Below, one piece after another: positions 1 to 9,230 of a DNA stretch of 64,000 nucleotides (the first letter of the stretch is position 1; every line of letters begins with the position of its first letter). The DNA lies in NCBI RefSeq assembly GCF_003316845.1, contig NZ_QMIK01000001.1, forward strand, positions 186,001-250,000, written 5' to 3'. The DNA is from Cognataquiflexum aquatile (lineage in GTDB: Bacteria > Bacteroidota > Bacteroidia > Cytophagales > Cyclobacteriaceae). A program made the translations under genes and the position numbers. The notes under the pieces were generated by a model that ran no database searches, was not told the DNA's origin, and was given only the letters and a program-made list of their open reading frames with translations.

Positions 1-497
1 AGGACTTTTTTCATTTCAAATGGAGTATTAGGGTGATTAATGTTGGGCTTTTGGGTGACTCAACTGATTGAAAATAAGTAAGAAAAAAATTAACATCAAA
101 ATTTTATTATCAAAAAAATATACATTACAAAATTTATAGGATGAAATATTTTTTATTGGATATCAAATATTCTAAATACTACAACACTCGTTTGAAACAA
201 TGAAAAGAATACCAGCTTGATGATAATTTTCCCGCTTTTCAATTCAGTTTTCACCAATAATAAAACCAAACAATCAATCTGTTTTATAAAACAAAGACAG
301 AATCAAAATTGGTAATCAATGTTTGAAAACCAATTACCGCAAACCAAAAGAAGTGGAAATCTATCCAATTATTTATAAATAGAAATATTTTAACTTAAAA
401 TTATTCCTAATATTTAATTCATTAATTGATAATTTATTTTGGAAAATAAGGATTTAGCAATTTTTTATATTAAATTAAAGCTGTTTTTTAAGATAAG
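1..497. other. AT-rich intergenic region upstream of the lipid operon
   Basis: No convincing coding sequence on either strand. The stretch is strongly AT-rich, especially the last 130 bases, and presumably carries the promoter of the eight-gene operon starting at 498. I could not find a clean TAnnTTTG -7 box with a matching -33 TTG, so no promoter is marked. Confidence 0.5.
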
Positions 498-1514
498 ATG
501 GAAGATCAGTTTGACATTGTCGAGTTTAAAGCGCTAGATGGATTCCGATGCAATCTTTGGCACTATAAAAAATCAGGTGATTCTAAAGGTCCGGTTTTGT
601 TGGTACATGGGGCAGGGGTGAGGGCCAATATTTTCAATGCACCCACAGATACAAATATCATTCAAGCTTTGGCTGAGGCCGGATACGATGTGTGGCTGGA
701 AAACTGGCGTGCGAGCATTGACCTTCAGCCAAATGAATGGAATCTTGATATAGTGGCTGAGAATGACCATCCTGCTGCAGTCAGGAAAATAGTCGAAATG
801 ACTGGTAAAAAAGAAATCAAAGCCATCATCCATTGTCAGGGAAGTACCAGTTTCATGATTTCTTATGTCAAAGGGCTTCTTCCTGAGGTGAAAACAATTA
901 TCAGCAACGCCGTTTCGCTTCATCCAGTTGTCCCCAATTTCTCCATATTCAAAATCAACTTTTTGGTTCCTATCGTCAGCTTGATGTTTGATTACCTCAA
1001 TCCTCAGTGGGGCCTTGAAGCTCCTGATTTCAAAACCAAAATGCTTCGAAAACTTGTGAAAGTTACCCATCCTGAAAATGATACTATGGTGGGTAAATTT
1101 GTGAGTTTCACATATGGATCAGGTTTTCCTGCCCTTTGGCTGTTGGAAAACCTCAATGAAGAAACAAAGAACTGGATTCAGCAGGAATTCGCGAACGTCC
1201 CACTGACATTTTTCAAGCATATCCAAAAATGTATCAGAAAAGGGGTTTTGATACCTATTAATGGTCAAAACGGCCAAAGCTATGCACCAAAAAATTTTAG
1301 ACCTGAAGCAAGGATTGTACTGTTTGGAGGTATGAAAAACCTATGCTTCCTGCCTGATAGCCAACAACATACTTTCGAGTATTTGGAAAGGGTGGATTCC
1401 GGTGTCCATCAATTGTACCTATTGGAAAATTATAGCCATCTCGACGTTTTCTTTGGCAAAAATTCCCATAAAGATGTATTTCCCCTGATGATTGCTGAGT
1501 TAAACAAACCTTAA
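498..1514 (+). CDS. PhaC-like alpha/beta hydrolase with apparent Cys nucleophile
   Basis: This 338-residue protein has an alpha/beta-hydrolase fold with the oxyanion-loop motif LLVHGAG (residues 34-40) and a nucleophile elbow IHCQGS, which puts Cys113 where most lipases have Ser. The segment around GYDVWLENWR resembles polyhydroxyalkanoate synthases and the hydrolase domains that, from memory, are fused to cholesterol-oxidase-like GMC proteins in some bacteria. A likely catalytic His lies in NYSHLDVFFG near the C-terminus. No signal peptide is visible. It is the first gene of an operon that ends with such a GMC oxidoreductase, with 11 bp to the next gene. The substrate is unknown; an acyl ester or thioester is a reasonable guess. 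Confidence 0.75.
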   Translation: MEDQFDIVEFKALDGFRCNLWHYKKSGDSKGPVLLVHGAGVRANIFNAPTDTNIIQALAEAGYDVWLENWRASIDLQPNEWNLDIVAENDHPAAVRKIVEMTGKKEIKAIIHCQGSTSFMISYVKGLLPEVKTIISNAVSLHPVVPNFSIFKINFLVPIVSLMFDYLNPQWGLEAPDFKTKMLRKLVKVTHPENDTMVGKFVSFTYGSGFPALWLLENLNEETKNWIQQEFANVPLTFFKHIQKCIRKGVLIPINGQNGQSYAPKNFRPEARIVLFGGMKNLCFLPDSQQHTFEYLERVDSGVHQLYLLENYSHLDVFFGKNSHKDVFPLMIAELNKP

Positions 1515-1525
1515 TTTTTATTCCC

Positions 1526-2410
1526 ATGCCACCTAACAGAATCAAAAATTACCAAGGCAGACATGCGTTGGTGGACGGAATTCCCTACGTGATGCCCGTC
1601 AGTGCAAAAAATTCACCTGCTTTGATGGCTGGTTTTACCTGCGATTGGGAAAAAGCAAATGCCCTTCTTCCTGGAAATGAAATCCACGCCCTTCTCCTTC
1701 CAAACGGAAAAGCAACCTTACTCATTACCGTGATCAATTACCTGGATACAAGTATTGGCAAATACATCGAATACAGCATCGCGATTGGATGTACACACGG
1801 ACCAAAACCAGCTCCACGAATGCTCAATGCTGTGATGCTAAAAACCTATGGAACAGGCCAATACATACTCGACCTTCCGGTAAGCAGTGAGGTTTCTGTG
1901 AAAGGGGGAAAGGGAATTTGGGGAATGCCCAAGCACAAAGCCAATCTCGATTTTAAGGTAACGGATGATAAGGTCACAAGTCAATATGAAAAAGACGGAC
2001 AATTTGCATTCCGAATAGAAATTGAAAGACCGAAAAGCGCTTCCCTAAAGCTTAAAATCGGTGCAACCAACTATTGCAGGTTCAGGAATATGCTCATGGC
2101 ATCATACATTTACTTTGATACCAAAGCAGGTGTCAATCTTTTTGGAAAGGCCAAAGGAAAGCTTTATATCGGTGACCATCCCAATGTTTCATTTTTGCGG
2201 GACATAGATATCAATCCTGACCCTTATTTTACTCTGTTTATGCCAAAAGCCAATGGCATACTTGATGATCACTTCGATTGTTGGTTTATGACTTATGACG
2301 AGCCCCAGAAAAAAATGCCCGAAGGCCTTGAAAGCATTTATAACCTGGGATTGAGTGAAGATTGGCTTCCTGACCCTTCGATAACAGATTTCGAAAAGTA
2401 CAAAATCTAA
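1526..2410 (+). CDS. acetoacetate decarboxylase-like family protein
   Basis: A 294-residue protein of the acetoacetate decarboxylase-like fold. The diagnostic segment is GKGIWGMPKHKAN around residues 127-140. It aligns with the G-[FY]-P-K-K motif of true decarboxylases, where the first Lys forms the Schiff base. Here Lys136 is kept but the neighbouring Lys is His137, so the classical adjacent-lysine pair is altered and acetoacetate decarboxylation should not be assumed. The protein is soluble with no signal peptide. It is the second gene of the operon, 11 bp after the hydrolase. It may act on a beta-keto or enol intermediate from the oxidase encoded last in the operon; that role is inference. 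Confidence 0.75.
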   Translation: MPPNRIKNYQGRHALVDGIPYVMPVSAKNSPALMAGFTCDWEKANALLPGNEIHALLLPNGKATLLITVINYLDTSIGKYIEYSIAIGCTHGPKPAPRMLNAVMLKTYGTGQYILDLPVSSEVSVKGGKGIWGMPKHKANLDFKVTDDKVTSQYEKDGQFAFRIEIERPKSASLKLKIGATNYCRFRNMLMASYIYFDTKAGVNLFGKAKGKLYIGDHPNVSFLRDIDINPDPYFTLFMPKANGILDDHFDCWFMTYDEPQKKMPEGLESIYNLGLSEDWLPDPSITDFEKYKI

Positions 2411-2434
2411 TATTCCACAAAAACCATTTTCCCT

Positions 2435-2917
2435 ATGAGCCCTCTAAAACAAACCATCGTTGACCTGAGCAATGCTTATGTCTTTTTTTGTGCCTCTATT
2501 TATTTGGGGATGTTCTGGTCCCTTCATTTCTTCTGGTTCCCAAATTACCCTTCTACTCTTAACCTGGAGAATTATTACGACGCAATTATCCCTCAAACCA
2601 CCTTAGCTACCAAGTTTTTCTTCATCACTATTCCCATCATGGCAGTATGCTTGGTGATCATGCTTGTTTCGGAATGGAAGTCAAAATTGATGTGGGTTCC
2701 CATAGTCTGGATTCCGGGACTTTTTGCTCCGGTGATTATCCAACAGGCATACATAGAGGATATCAATGACCAATTCTCTGCGGGGGTAACAGATGAAGCT
2801 ACACTTCAGATCCTTCTTACTGACTGGATGTATCTCAATGATTTAAGATGGATCATATTGACTGTAATGTGGTGCATTACCATGTATTTTTTTATTGCCA
2901 AGGCGAAAGGAAGATAA
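2435..2917 (+). CDS. small membrane protein, DUF1772-like
   Basis: A 160-residue integral membrane protein with about four hydrophobic helices: roughly residues 13-33, 57-79, 85-102 and 136-155. The DWMYLNDLRWIILTVMW stretch near the end resembles the conserved W...N..R region of DUF1772/anthrone-oxygenase-like proteins, but this is from memory and weak. It sits 24 bp after the decarboxylase-like gene and is probably co-transcribed. I cannot assign an activity. Confidence 0.6.
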   Translation: MSPLKQTIVDLSNAYVFFCASIYLGMFWSLHFFWFPNYPSTLNLENYYDAIIPQTTLATKFFFITIPIMAVCLVIMLVSEWKSKLMWVPIVWIPGLFAPVIIQQAYIEDINDQFSAGVTDEATLQILLTDWMYLNDLRWIILTVMWCITMYFFIAKAKGR

Positions 2918-2966
2918 TTCCCAGTACCATTTCATTTTCAGTTTATCCATTTAACCAAGAGGCAGC

Positions 2967-3344
2967 ATGAAGAAATATCTCACTTTAATAGTCATTGCCA
3001 TTTCAGTGGTTACCATCATATCAGGTTTGACTCAGGTATTTATGCCGGCAACGGTCCTGAAGGTGATCGGAGCCGACATTACTGAGTCCACACGGCATCT
3101 GTTTGGGATTGTGGGCATGTTCATGGCCCTTTTTGGAGGAATGTTGGTCCATGCGATTTATAGTACCCATACCAGTAAAGTAGTGGTGTTTTGGTGTGCT
3201 TTGCAGAAATTAGGTGCTTTTGTTGCAGTAAGCCTCGGGGTCATGAATGGCCTGTTTTCTGGGATGGCTTTGGGAGTTGCTGTTTTTGACCTGTTCTCAG
3301 GCTTGTTGTTTTTGTATTATATCAAAACCCTGCCATCAGAATGA
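2967..3344 (+). CDS. small hydrophobic membrane protein of unknown function
   Basis: A 125-residue protein with four predicted transmembrane helices and a short polar C-terminus. The first helix follows a Lys-rich start (MKKYLTL), so it could act as an uncleaved signal anchor. It is similar in size and topology to DUF4345-type proteins, and its stop overlaps the start of the following membrane protein by 4 nt, which suggests translational coupling. No motif indicates a function. Confidence 0.6.
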   Translation: MKKYLTLIVIAISVVTIISGLTQVFMPATVLKVIGADITESTRHLFGIVGMFMALFGGMLVHAIYSTHTSKVVVFWCALQKLGAFVAVSLGVMNGLFSGMALGVAVFDLFSGLLFLYYIKTLPSE

Positions 3345-3754
3345 AAATGGCTAGCTATTTCTTTTTCTATACCTATATAGGTACGGTGGTTGTTGCCGGG
3401 CTTTGGGGTGCATTTATAAATCCTGTTTGGGATTTTGCCACTCTGTTTCATATTCAGATCAATGATTTAAATGACTATGAAAGGATAAATATCCTAAGTC
3501 AATATAGATTCTTGAGAGCTTTGGAATTGGGTTTTGGAATTTTTGCCCTGGTATTTTTCAAGGAGATTTTTTCAGAGACAAAATTCAACAATGTTTTTCT
3601 GATCATCATGGGATTGGGAATCATGGCAAGGATTGTATCATGGTTAGTGGATGGCAATCCCGGTCTTTTGACCAAGTTTTTCCTCTTTTATGAGGCGATA
3701 GGATGGGTAATGATTTTCGTGTTTTCCAAGTCTTCCCTTTCAAAAAATGGTTAA
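3341..3754 (+). CDS. DUF4345-like small membrane protein
   Basis: A 137-residue protein with four likely transmembrane helices. The block ILSQYRFLRALELGFGIFAL resembles the conserved Q.R.lra.el..G pattern of DUF4345 proteins. It overlaps the upstream membrane gene by 4 nt and the downstream patatin gene by 8 nt, so all three are almost certainly translated from one mRNA. The function is unknown; membrane partners of a lipid-processing enzyme set would fit the context. Confidence 0.6.
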   Translation: MKMASYFFFYTYIGTVVVAGLWGAFINPVWDFATLFHIQINDLNDYERINILSQYRFLRALELGFGIFALVFFKEIFSETKFNNVFLIIMGLGIMARIVSWLVDGNPGLLTKFFLFYEAIGWVMIFVFSKSSLSKNG

Positions 3755-5171
3755 TCTTTATAAAAACGGCAATAACTCTAAAAAATCCCTGATTCTTGCA
3801 GGAGGGGGAATGAGGGTGGCTTACCAAGCAGGAGTGTTGGTAGCTTTAGAAGAGGCCGGAATCCACTTTGACCATGTAGATGGTACATCCGGCGGGATTT
3901 TTAATACCGGTATGCTCGCTAGCGGCAAAAATCCGAAAGAGATGGCTGAAAAATGGCGAACCTTGAACCTATCTGGTTTTATGTCTGCAGGAAGTGCCAA
4001 AAGTTATCTCAAACCTTTCAAAACACAGGGATTTGCAGATGCTGACAACATCAGAAAAAAAGTATTTCCCCATTTGGGGATTTCTGTTTCTCAAATCAAC
4101 AAACAAGAAAAATTTGCTGCCACATTTAATGTCTGCAATTTTTCTACCAAATCAGTTGAAGCCATTCCCTCAGAGGGTGTCAAGGAAGACCATTTGATAG
4201 CGGGAGTTTCCTTGCCCATATTTATGCCGGCCATTCAAATCGAAGGAACTTGGTATACCGACGCTGTGTGGATAAAAGATGCCAACCTGATGGAAGCTGT
4301 CAGGCAGGGCTCAAAGGAACTTTGGTTGGTTTGGGCGATTGGAAACAGCCCAACTTACCTTGGCGGTGCTTTCAACCAATATGTGCATATGATCGAAATG
4401 AGTGCAAATGGAGCACTTTTGGAAGATTATAATCAGATAAAATTGACCAATGAAATTGGAGCGATTGGGCAATCAGAATTTGAACCCATCAAACTTTTTG
4501 TCATCAAACCCGATATTCCGCTTCCTCTTGATCCCGATTTTTTCTTCAACAAGGTCAATGCCCGAGAACTCATCAACATGGGGTATGCACATGCAAAAAA
4601 ATACCTTTCTACAATTCCTCCTCAAGGAGAATCAATGGATGTGGTGGCAACTCAAAATAGAGAGCCGGATTTTTTATACAGTTTTCGAGCAACCTTTTCA
4701 GGAAGATCAGGAAATCCCTCAAAAACGGAAAAAATGAAATATTCCTTGTATTTCAGATTCGCTGAGTTTCGTGAAAAAAATGAACTCGAGGTTTATTCAA
4801 GTTTAAAACTGCCGATAAGTACTTATGAGATTTCCGGCTTTGATCATACCACAGCTTTTTCCAATTCCAAATCAGGTAAACAATTGGAGATTCAGTCTTC
4901 CGCCATGGTGGATGGAAAAGCCTATAAAGTCATGGTTACTACCATTTTGACCAACCAAATTGAAATGTTTCTTGGATTGAATTTCAAGCAGATTAAGCTG
5001 AAAATGTGGGATGAAAATGGTAAATTAATACTTGATTCCATTCTTTACCAATCGATCATTGATCGGTTAAAGGCTGTTTATTTCAGCAGCCTAAAAACAA
5101 CCCTGAACCAAAGAACAGGGATTCGAAAGCGTTTTTCCACTTTAAAAAATTTTATAAACTATGGATTTTGA
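3747..5171 (+). CDS. patatin-like phospholipase
   Basis: A 474-residue serine hydrolase of the patatin family. The anion-hole motif GGGMR (19-23) is followed by the nucleophile elbow GTSGG with Ser48, and the catalytic-dyad Asp is Asp172 in the D-A motif of WYTDAVW. The patatin domain takes up about residues 15-290. The remaining 180 residues form a beta-rich extension of unknown function, ending in a basic segment. No signal peptide is seen, so it probably acts on the cytoplasmic face or on intracellular lipids. It overlaps both neighbours (8 and 11 nt). In this operon it may release acyl chains from a lipid that the other enzymes process further. Confidence 0.88.
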   Translation: MVNLYKNGNNSKKSLILAGGGMRVAYQAGVLVALEEAGIHFDHVDGTSGGIFNTGMLASGKNPKEMAEKWRTLNLSGFMSAGSAKSYLKPFKTQGFADADNIRKKVFPHLGISVSQINKQEKFAATFNVCNFSTKSVEAIPSEGVKEDHLIAGVSLPIFMPAIQIEGTWYTDAVWIKDANLMEAVRQGSKELWLVWAIGNSPTYLGGAFNQYVHMIEMSANGALLEDYNQIKLTNEIGAIGQSEFEPIKLFVIKPDIPLPLDPDFFFNKVNARELINMGYAHAKKYLSTIPPQGESMDVVATQNREPDFLYSFRATFSGRSGNPSKTEKMKYSLYFRFAEFREKNELEVYSSLKLPISTYEISGFDHTTAFSNSKSGKQLEIQSSAMVDGKAYKVMVTTILTNQIEMFLGLNFKQIKLKMWDENGKLILDSILYQSIIDRLKAVYFSSLKTTLNQRTGIRKRFSTLKNFINYGF

Positions 5172-6876
5172 AAAAAAACCAATGGTTGACTGGTATGATC
5201 CCAAGCAGCTTGCTGCTACAGGAATCAAAACCGTTGTTTCAACAGTATTTGGGAATTTTGCGGATAGGAGAGAAATGCAAGCTGCCTTGGATCCCGGAAG
5301 GGGGTTCTATGATTATTCAGACAGAAAAGACATTTGGCTGGATTATATTTCTGATTTGGGAGATGGATTCAATGCTACCTATACTGTCGCGTACTTGTTG
5401 GCCAAAGAGCAATTGGAATTAGGAGGAATTCAAACCAAAAGAGGGAATATTTTGATCATGGGTGGCGATGAAGTCTATCCCACTCCCGAGATGGAGGAAT
5501 ATCGAAACAGGCTACAGGGTCCTTATCATGCTGCTTTTCCAAAAAACAATGCAGATCCCGATCCGCCGGGACTTTTTGTAATCCCCGGCAACCACGATTG
5601 GTATGATGGGCTGACCAATTTTTTGAAAGTATTCTGCCAAAACCGTTCTCTTGGAAATTGGAGAACCAAGCAAAGCAGGAGTTATTTTGCAGTCAAACTA
5701 CCCAATAACTATTGGTTGATCGGAATAGATATCCAATTGAATGCTGACATTGATGTTCCCCAACTCAATTACTTTCAAAATCTGGCAGAAAAAGAATTGA
5801 AGGCAAAGGATAAAATCATTCTTGCCACCGCCGAACCTGCTTGGGTATATGAATCTTTTGATGAATCCAACAGTTCAAACAAACGCCTTAAGTTTTTTAT
5901 TAACAGGATTTTGAAAGGGGAAACAGAGGATAAAACCGATCCCGAATGCTATTATAAAGGAAAAAATAAAGACATCGAAATCACCACGATTCTTACAGGA
6001 GATCTTCACCATTATTCCCGGTATGAGGAAAAGGTTGGGCCAAAGGAAACACGACAGCTGATTACTGCCGGAGGGGGAGGTGCATTCATGCATTCGACCC
6101 ATAGCCTCAAAGAAAAGATAAACCCAAGTGAGGGTTTTGATGCATCTTTCAAAAAAGCATTTCCTTCAAAAAGTGAGTCGCTGAGTCTCAATAATAAAAA
6201 CCTCCTATTTTTTATCCACGGTCCTTGGATGGTTCTGATTTTGGGATTGGTACATGCACTTTCTTTTTATTTCCTCCTGATTGGAGGCATTCAGACAGAG
6301 AATTTTTATATCACCAATTCCAATCCCTCAGGATCGGCGCTTGACCTTTTTGACATTGCGATATTGACACCATCGGTGATTCTATTGAACCTGACTTTTT
6401 GTTTGGGTATATACATGTTCACCGATTTTAAATCCGGAAACCATAAAACAGCCAATAAAATCACCGGTGCGGTCCATGGATTGTCCCACATTTTGGTGTT
6501 TTATCTTTGCTTGGTTTATTTACCTCTTTTTAATTCAGTCAATCTTGCGGGTGTACCGTTTCAGGGATTGATTTTATTTATTGAAATGTGGGTCATAGGA
6601 GGCTTATTGAGCGGTTTTATTTTTGGAACATACCTGTGGTTCAGTTCAAGGTTTCTCAATAACCACATTACCGAAGCTTCTTCCTCTTTCAAGGGAGAAG
6701 ATTTTAAGAACTTTATCCGAATCCATATTTCCGCGACAGGAACGACCATTTATCCTGTCGGCATCCGTACAGCAGTCAAAAATTGGAAAAATGTAGGCGA
6801 TGAAAAAAATCCCCGTTTTGAAGGAGATGAAGTAAAATATGAATTGATCGAAGAACCCATCCAAATCCCACATTAA
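5161..6876 (+). CDS. membrane-associated metallophosphoesterase
   Basis: A 571-residue calcineurin-like phosphoesterase. Metal-binding motifs are visible in order: GGDEVYPTP (Asp103), GNHDWYDG (Asn144, His145, Asp146) and TGDLHHYSRYE (Asp281, His283, His284). The catalytic part covers about residues 15-345. It is followed by four or five hydrophobic helices (about 350-500) and a short soluble tail. The likely role is hydrolysis of a phosphomonoester or diester at the inner membrane. It overlaps the patatin gene by 11 nt and is followed 2 nt later by the GMC oxidoreductase. Neighbouring patatin and GMC genes suggest a phospholipid or lipid-phosphate substrate, which is inference. Confidence 0.85.
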   Translation: MDFEKKPMVDWYDPKQLAATGIKTVVSTVFGNFADRREMQAALDPGRGFYDYSDRKDIWLDYISDLGDGFNATYTVAYLLAKEQLELGGIQTKRGNILIMGGDEVYPTPEMEEYRNRLQGPYHAAFPKNNADPDPPGLFVIPGNHDWYDGLTNFLKVFCQNRSLGNWRTKQSRSYFAVKLPNNYWLIGIDIQLNADIDVPQLNYFQNLAEKELKAKDKIILATAEPAWVYESFDESNSSNKRLKFFINRILKGETEDKTDPECYYKGKNKDIEITTILTGDLHHYSRYEEKVGPKETRQLITAGGGGAFMHSTHSLKEKINPSEGFDASFKKAFPSKSESLSLNNKNLLFFIHGPWMVLILGLVHALSFYFLLIGGIQTENFYITNSNPSGSALDLFDIAILTPSVILLNLTFCLGIYMFTDFKSGNHKTANKITGAVHGLSHILVFYLCLVYLPLFNSVNLAGVPFQGLILFIEMWVIGGLLSGFIFGTYLWFSSRFLNNHITEASSSFKGEDFKNFIRIHISATGTTIYPVGIRTAVKNWKNVGDEKNPRFEGDEVKYELIEEPIQIPH

Positions 6877-6878
6877 CT

Positions 6879-9224
6879 ATGAAAAAACTATCGAAGCCAC
6901 TGTCTGACCTGAAAAGCCGTTATGATTTTATCGTAATCGGATCAGGATATGGAGGAAGTATTGCTGCTTCACGGATGTCCCGTTTGGGCAAATCCGTGTG
7001 TCTTTTCGAAAAAGGAAAAGAGTTTTTACCTGGTCAATTTCCTGATACCCTTGCAGAAGCTACCAAAGAGATGACCTTAAACACTGGCAAAGAATCCAAG
7101 GAAAAGAATGGACTCTATGAATTTACCATAGGCCAAGGAATCTCTGTACTCAAAGGCTGTGGACTTGGCGGCACTTCCCTCATCAATGCCAATGTCTCCA
7201 TCAAACCGGAACCCAGAGTGATGGATCAGCCTGAGTGGCCAAGTGCGATTAGAAAAGATTTACCCTCTTTTTATGAAGGATTGGACAAGGCTTGGGAAAT
7301 GCTAAAACCTAACCCTTATCCGGAAAATCAAAATGGATACCCTGTTTTACACAAGACCAAAGGAATGAGGAAATCAGCCGAAAGGATGGCAGAAGAATTC
7401 AGACTTTTGGATATCAATGTTACTTTTGAAAATAAGAAAGACAATCATGTAGGCATCTCCCAACCCAAATGTACCAACTGTGGAGACTGCGTTACCGGTT
7501 GCAATGTGGGCGCCAAAAACACCACTGCGATGAATTACCTGCCCGATGCCTTCAACCATGGGGCGGAGATTTTTACCGAAATCAATGTCCGCCACATCCA
7601 GAAAATAGCAGGTGGATGGAGGGTATTTTTCCATCCCATGCTTACAGGTAGAGAGGTATTTGATGCGCCGGAGATGTTCATAGAGACGGACAATGTTATC
7701 CTTGGCGCAGGTTCTCTAGGTTCCACAGAGATATTGTTGCGGTCAGCCCAAAAAGGACTGTCGGTATCCGATTTCCTTGGAAAAAGATTTACGGGAAACG
7801 GTGATGTTTTGGGCTTTGGTTATAACAACGATGTCGTGATCAATGGAATCGGACTTGGAAAAAAGGCAACTGAAAAAATTGCAGACGTAGGACCTTGTAT
7901 CACAAGTGTCATTGATATGCGAAACAGACCAAAGTTGGAGGATGGGATGACTTTGGAAGAGGGAACGGTTCCCGGCCCGATCAGGGGATTGATGGCCGGC
8001 ATGTTGGTTACTACTTCCCGCCTGTTTGGCAAAAACACGGATAGAGGATGGGGTGATTTTTTCAAAGAAAAGGTAAGGGAAATCACCAGTTTGATCAGGG
8101 GACCCTTCTATGGCGCGGTCAACCATACCCAAATTTACCTGGTCATGACACACGATGATGGTAAAGGTGAAATGGTATTGGAAAAAGATAACCTCAACAT
8201 CAAATGGAAAGGAGTCGGAAAACAAGAGATATTCAACAAAGTTTCCGGGGAATTGTACAGTGCAACAGATGCCCTTGGCGGAAGTCAGATACCTAACCCT
8301 ACATGGAACAAATTGATGGATTATGACCTTGTGACGGTACACCCTTTGGGTGGCTGTGGCATGGCCGATGATGCAACCAATGGAGTGGTGGACCACAAAG
8401 GACAGGTTTTTTCAGGCAAATCAGGAACTGAACTCCATAAAGGCCTTTACGTGATGGATGGGGCGGTAATTCCGAGACCTGTAGGAACGAATCCTTTATT
8501 GACAATCAGCGCATTGGCTGAAAGGAGTTGTAAACACATCGCCGAAGACCTCGGTTTGAAGATGGATTATGGCTTGAAATCTATTTCTGAAAAGGATTCC
8601 TCTCCAAACCTTAAGCCCGGAGTTCAATTTACTGAGTCTATGAAAGGGTATTTTTCATTGGATGAAACCGATGATTATGCAAAGGGGTTTGAAAAAGGGA
8701 AGGCTTCGGATTCTCCTTTTGAGTTCACGTTGACCATCAAATCAAATGATGTAGAATCATTTGTAGAAATTGCAACCCATGAAGCGGGAATGTTTGGAAT
8801 CATGCTTGCGCCTGCTTTATCCAAATTTCCTCTGACTGCTGTCAATGGCACTTTCAATTTATTTATTGAACACAGCCATGATCCTGATAGAAAAAAGATG
8901 ATTTACAATACCCTTTTGTTGAGCCAAGAAGGTAAAAAATACTATTTCATGGGATTCAAGGAGGTATTCAATGACAAAGGTTTTGACGTTTGGAAAGACA
9001 CTACCACTTTATTTATTACACTTCATGAAGGAGATTCAAGCTCAGGAAAAGTGATCGGAAAAGGAAAGCTGATCATTGAGCCGGCTGATTTTGCAAAGCA
9101 ACTGACTACGATGAAGGCCTTGAATACGACCAACAAAATGGAGGAATTGAAAGCCATAGGGACCTTTGGAAAATTCTTTGCAGGAAATGTCTTTGAAACT
9201 TATTTCAAAAATTTGGGAAAATAG
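6879..9224 (+). CDS. cholesterol-oxidase-like GMC oxidoreductase
   Basis: A 781-residue FAD-dependent GMC oxidoreductase. The N-terminal dinucleotide-binding motif GSGYGG spans residues 21-26, followed by the GCGLGGTSLINANV flavin loop. The C-terminal active-site block HPLGGCGMADD starts near residue 488. It closely follows the cholesterol oxidase subfamily rather than choline or glucose oxidases. A Cys cluster C198-x2-C201-x2-C204-x3-C208 resembles a ferredoxin-type iron-sulfur motif. About 200 residues beyond the usual GMC core (about 580-781) form an extra domain. No signal peptide is visible. It is the last gene of the operon and runs to within 6 bp of the convergent gene at 9231. It probably oxidises a hydroxylated lipid or sterol. 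Confidence 0.88.
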   Translation: MKKLSKPLSDLKSRYDFIVIGSGYGGSIAASRMSRLGKSVCLFEKGKEFLPGQFPDTLAEATKEMTLNTGKESKEKNGLYEFTIGQGISVLKGCGLGGTSLINANVSIKPEPRVMDQPEWPSAIRKDLPSFYEGLDKAWEMLKPNPYPENQNGYPVLHKTKGMRKSAERMAEEFRLLDINVTFENKKDNHVGISQPKCTNCGDCVTGCNVGAKNTTAMNYLPDAFNHGAEIFTEINVRHIQKIAGGWRVFFHPMLTGREVFDAPEMFIETDNVILGAGSLGSTEILLRSAQKGLSVSDFLGKRFTGNGDVLGFGYNNDVVINGIGLGKKATEKIADVGPCITSVIDMRNRPKLEDGMTLEEGTVPGPIRGLMAGMLVTTSRLFGKNTDRGWGDFFKEKVREITSLIRGPFYGAVNHTQIYLVMTHDDGKGEMVLEKDNLNIKWKGVGKQEIFNKVSGELYSATDALGGSQIPNPTWNKLMDYDLVTVHPLGGCGMADDATNGVVDHKGQVFSGKSGTELHKGLYVMDGAVIPRPVGTNPLLTISALAERSCKHIAEDLGLKMDYGLKSISEKDSSPNLKPGVQFTESMKGYFSLDETDDYAKGFEKGKASDSPFEFTLTIKSNDVESFVEIATHEAGMFGIMLAPALSKFPLTAVNGTFNLFIEHSHDPDRKKMIYNTLLLSQEGKKYYFMGFKEVFNDKGFDVWKDTTTLFITLHEGDSSSGKVIGKGKLIIEPADFAKQLTTMKALNTTNKMEELKAIGTFGKFFAGNVFETYFKNLGK

Positions 9225-9230
9225 GGGACG

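Noticed and set aside
9225-9230. Bidirectional terminator between the convergent genes
   Set aside because: Only 6 bp separate the stops and no GC-rich stem with a T-run was visible on either strand.
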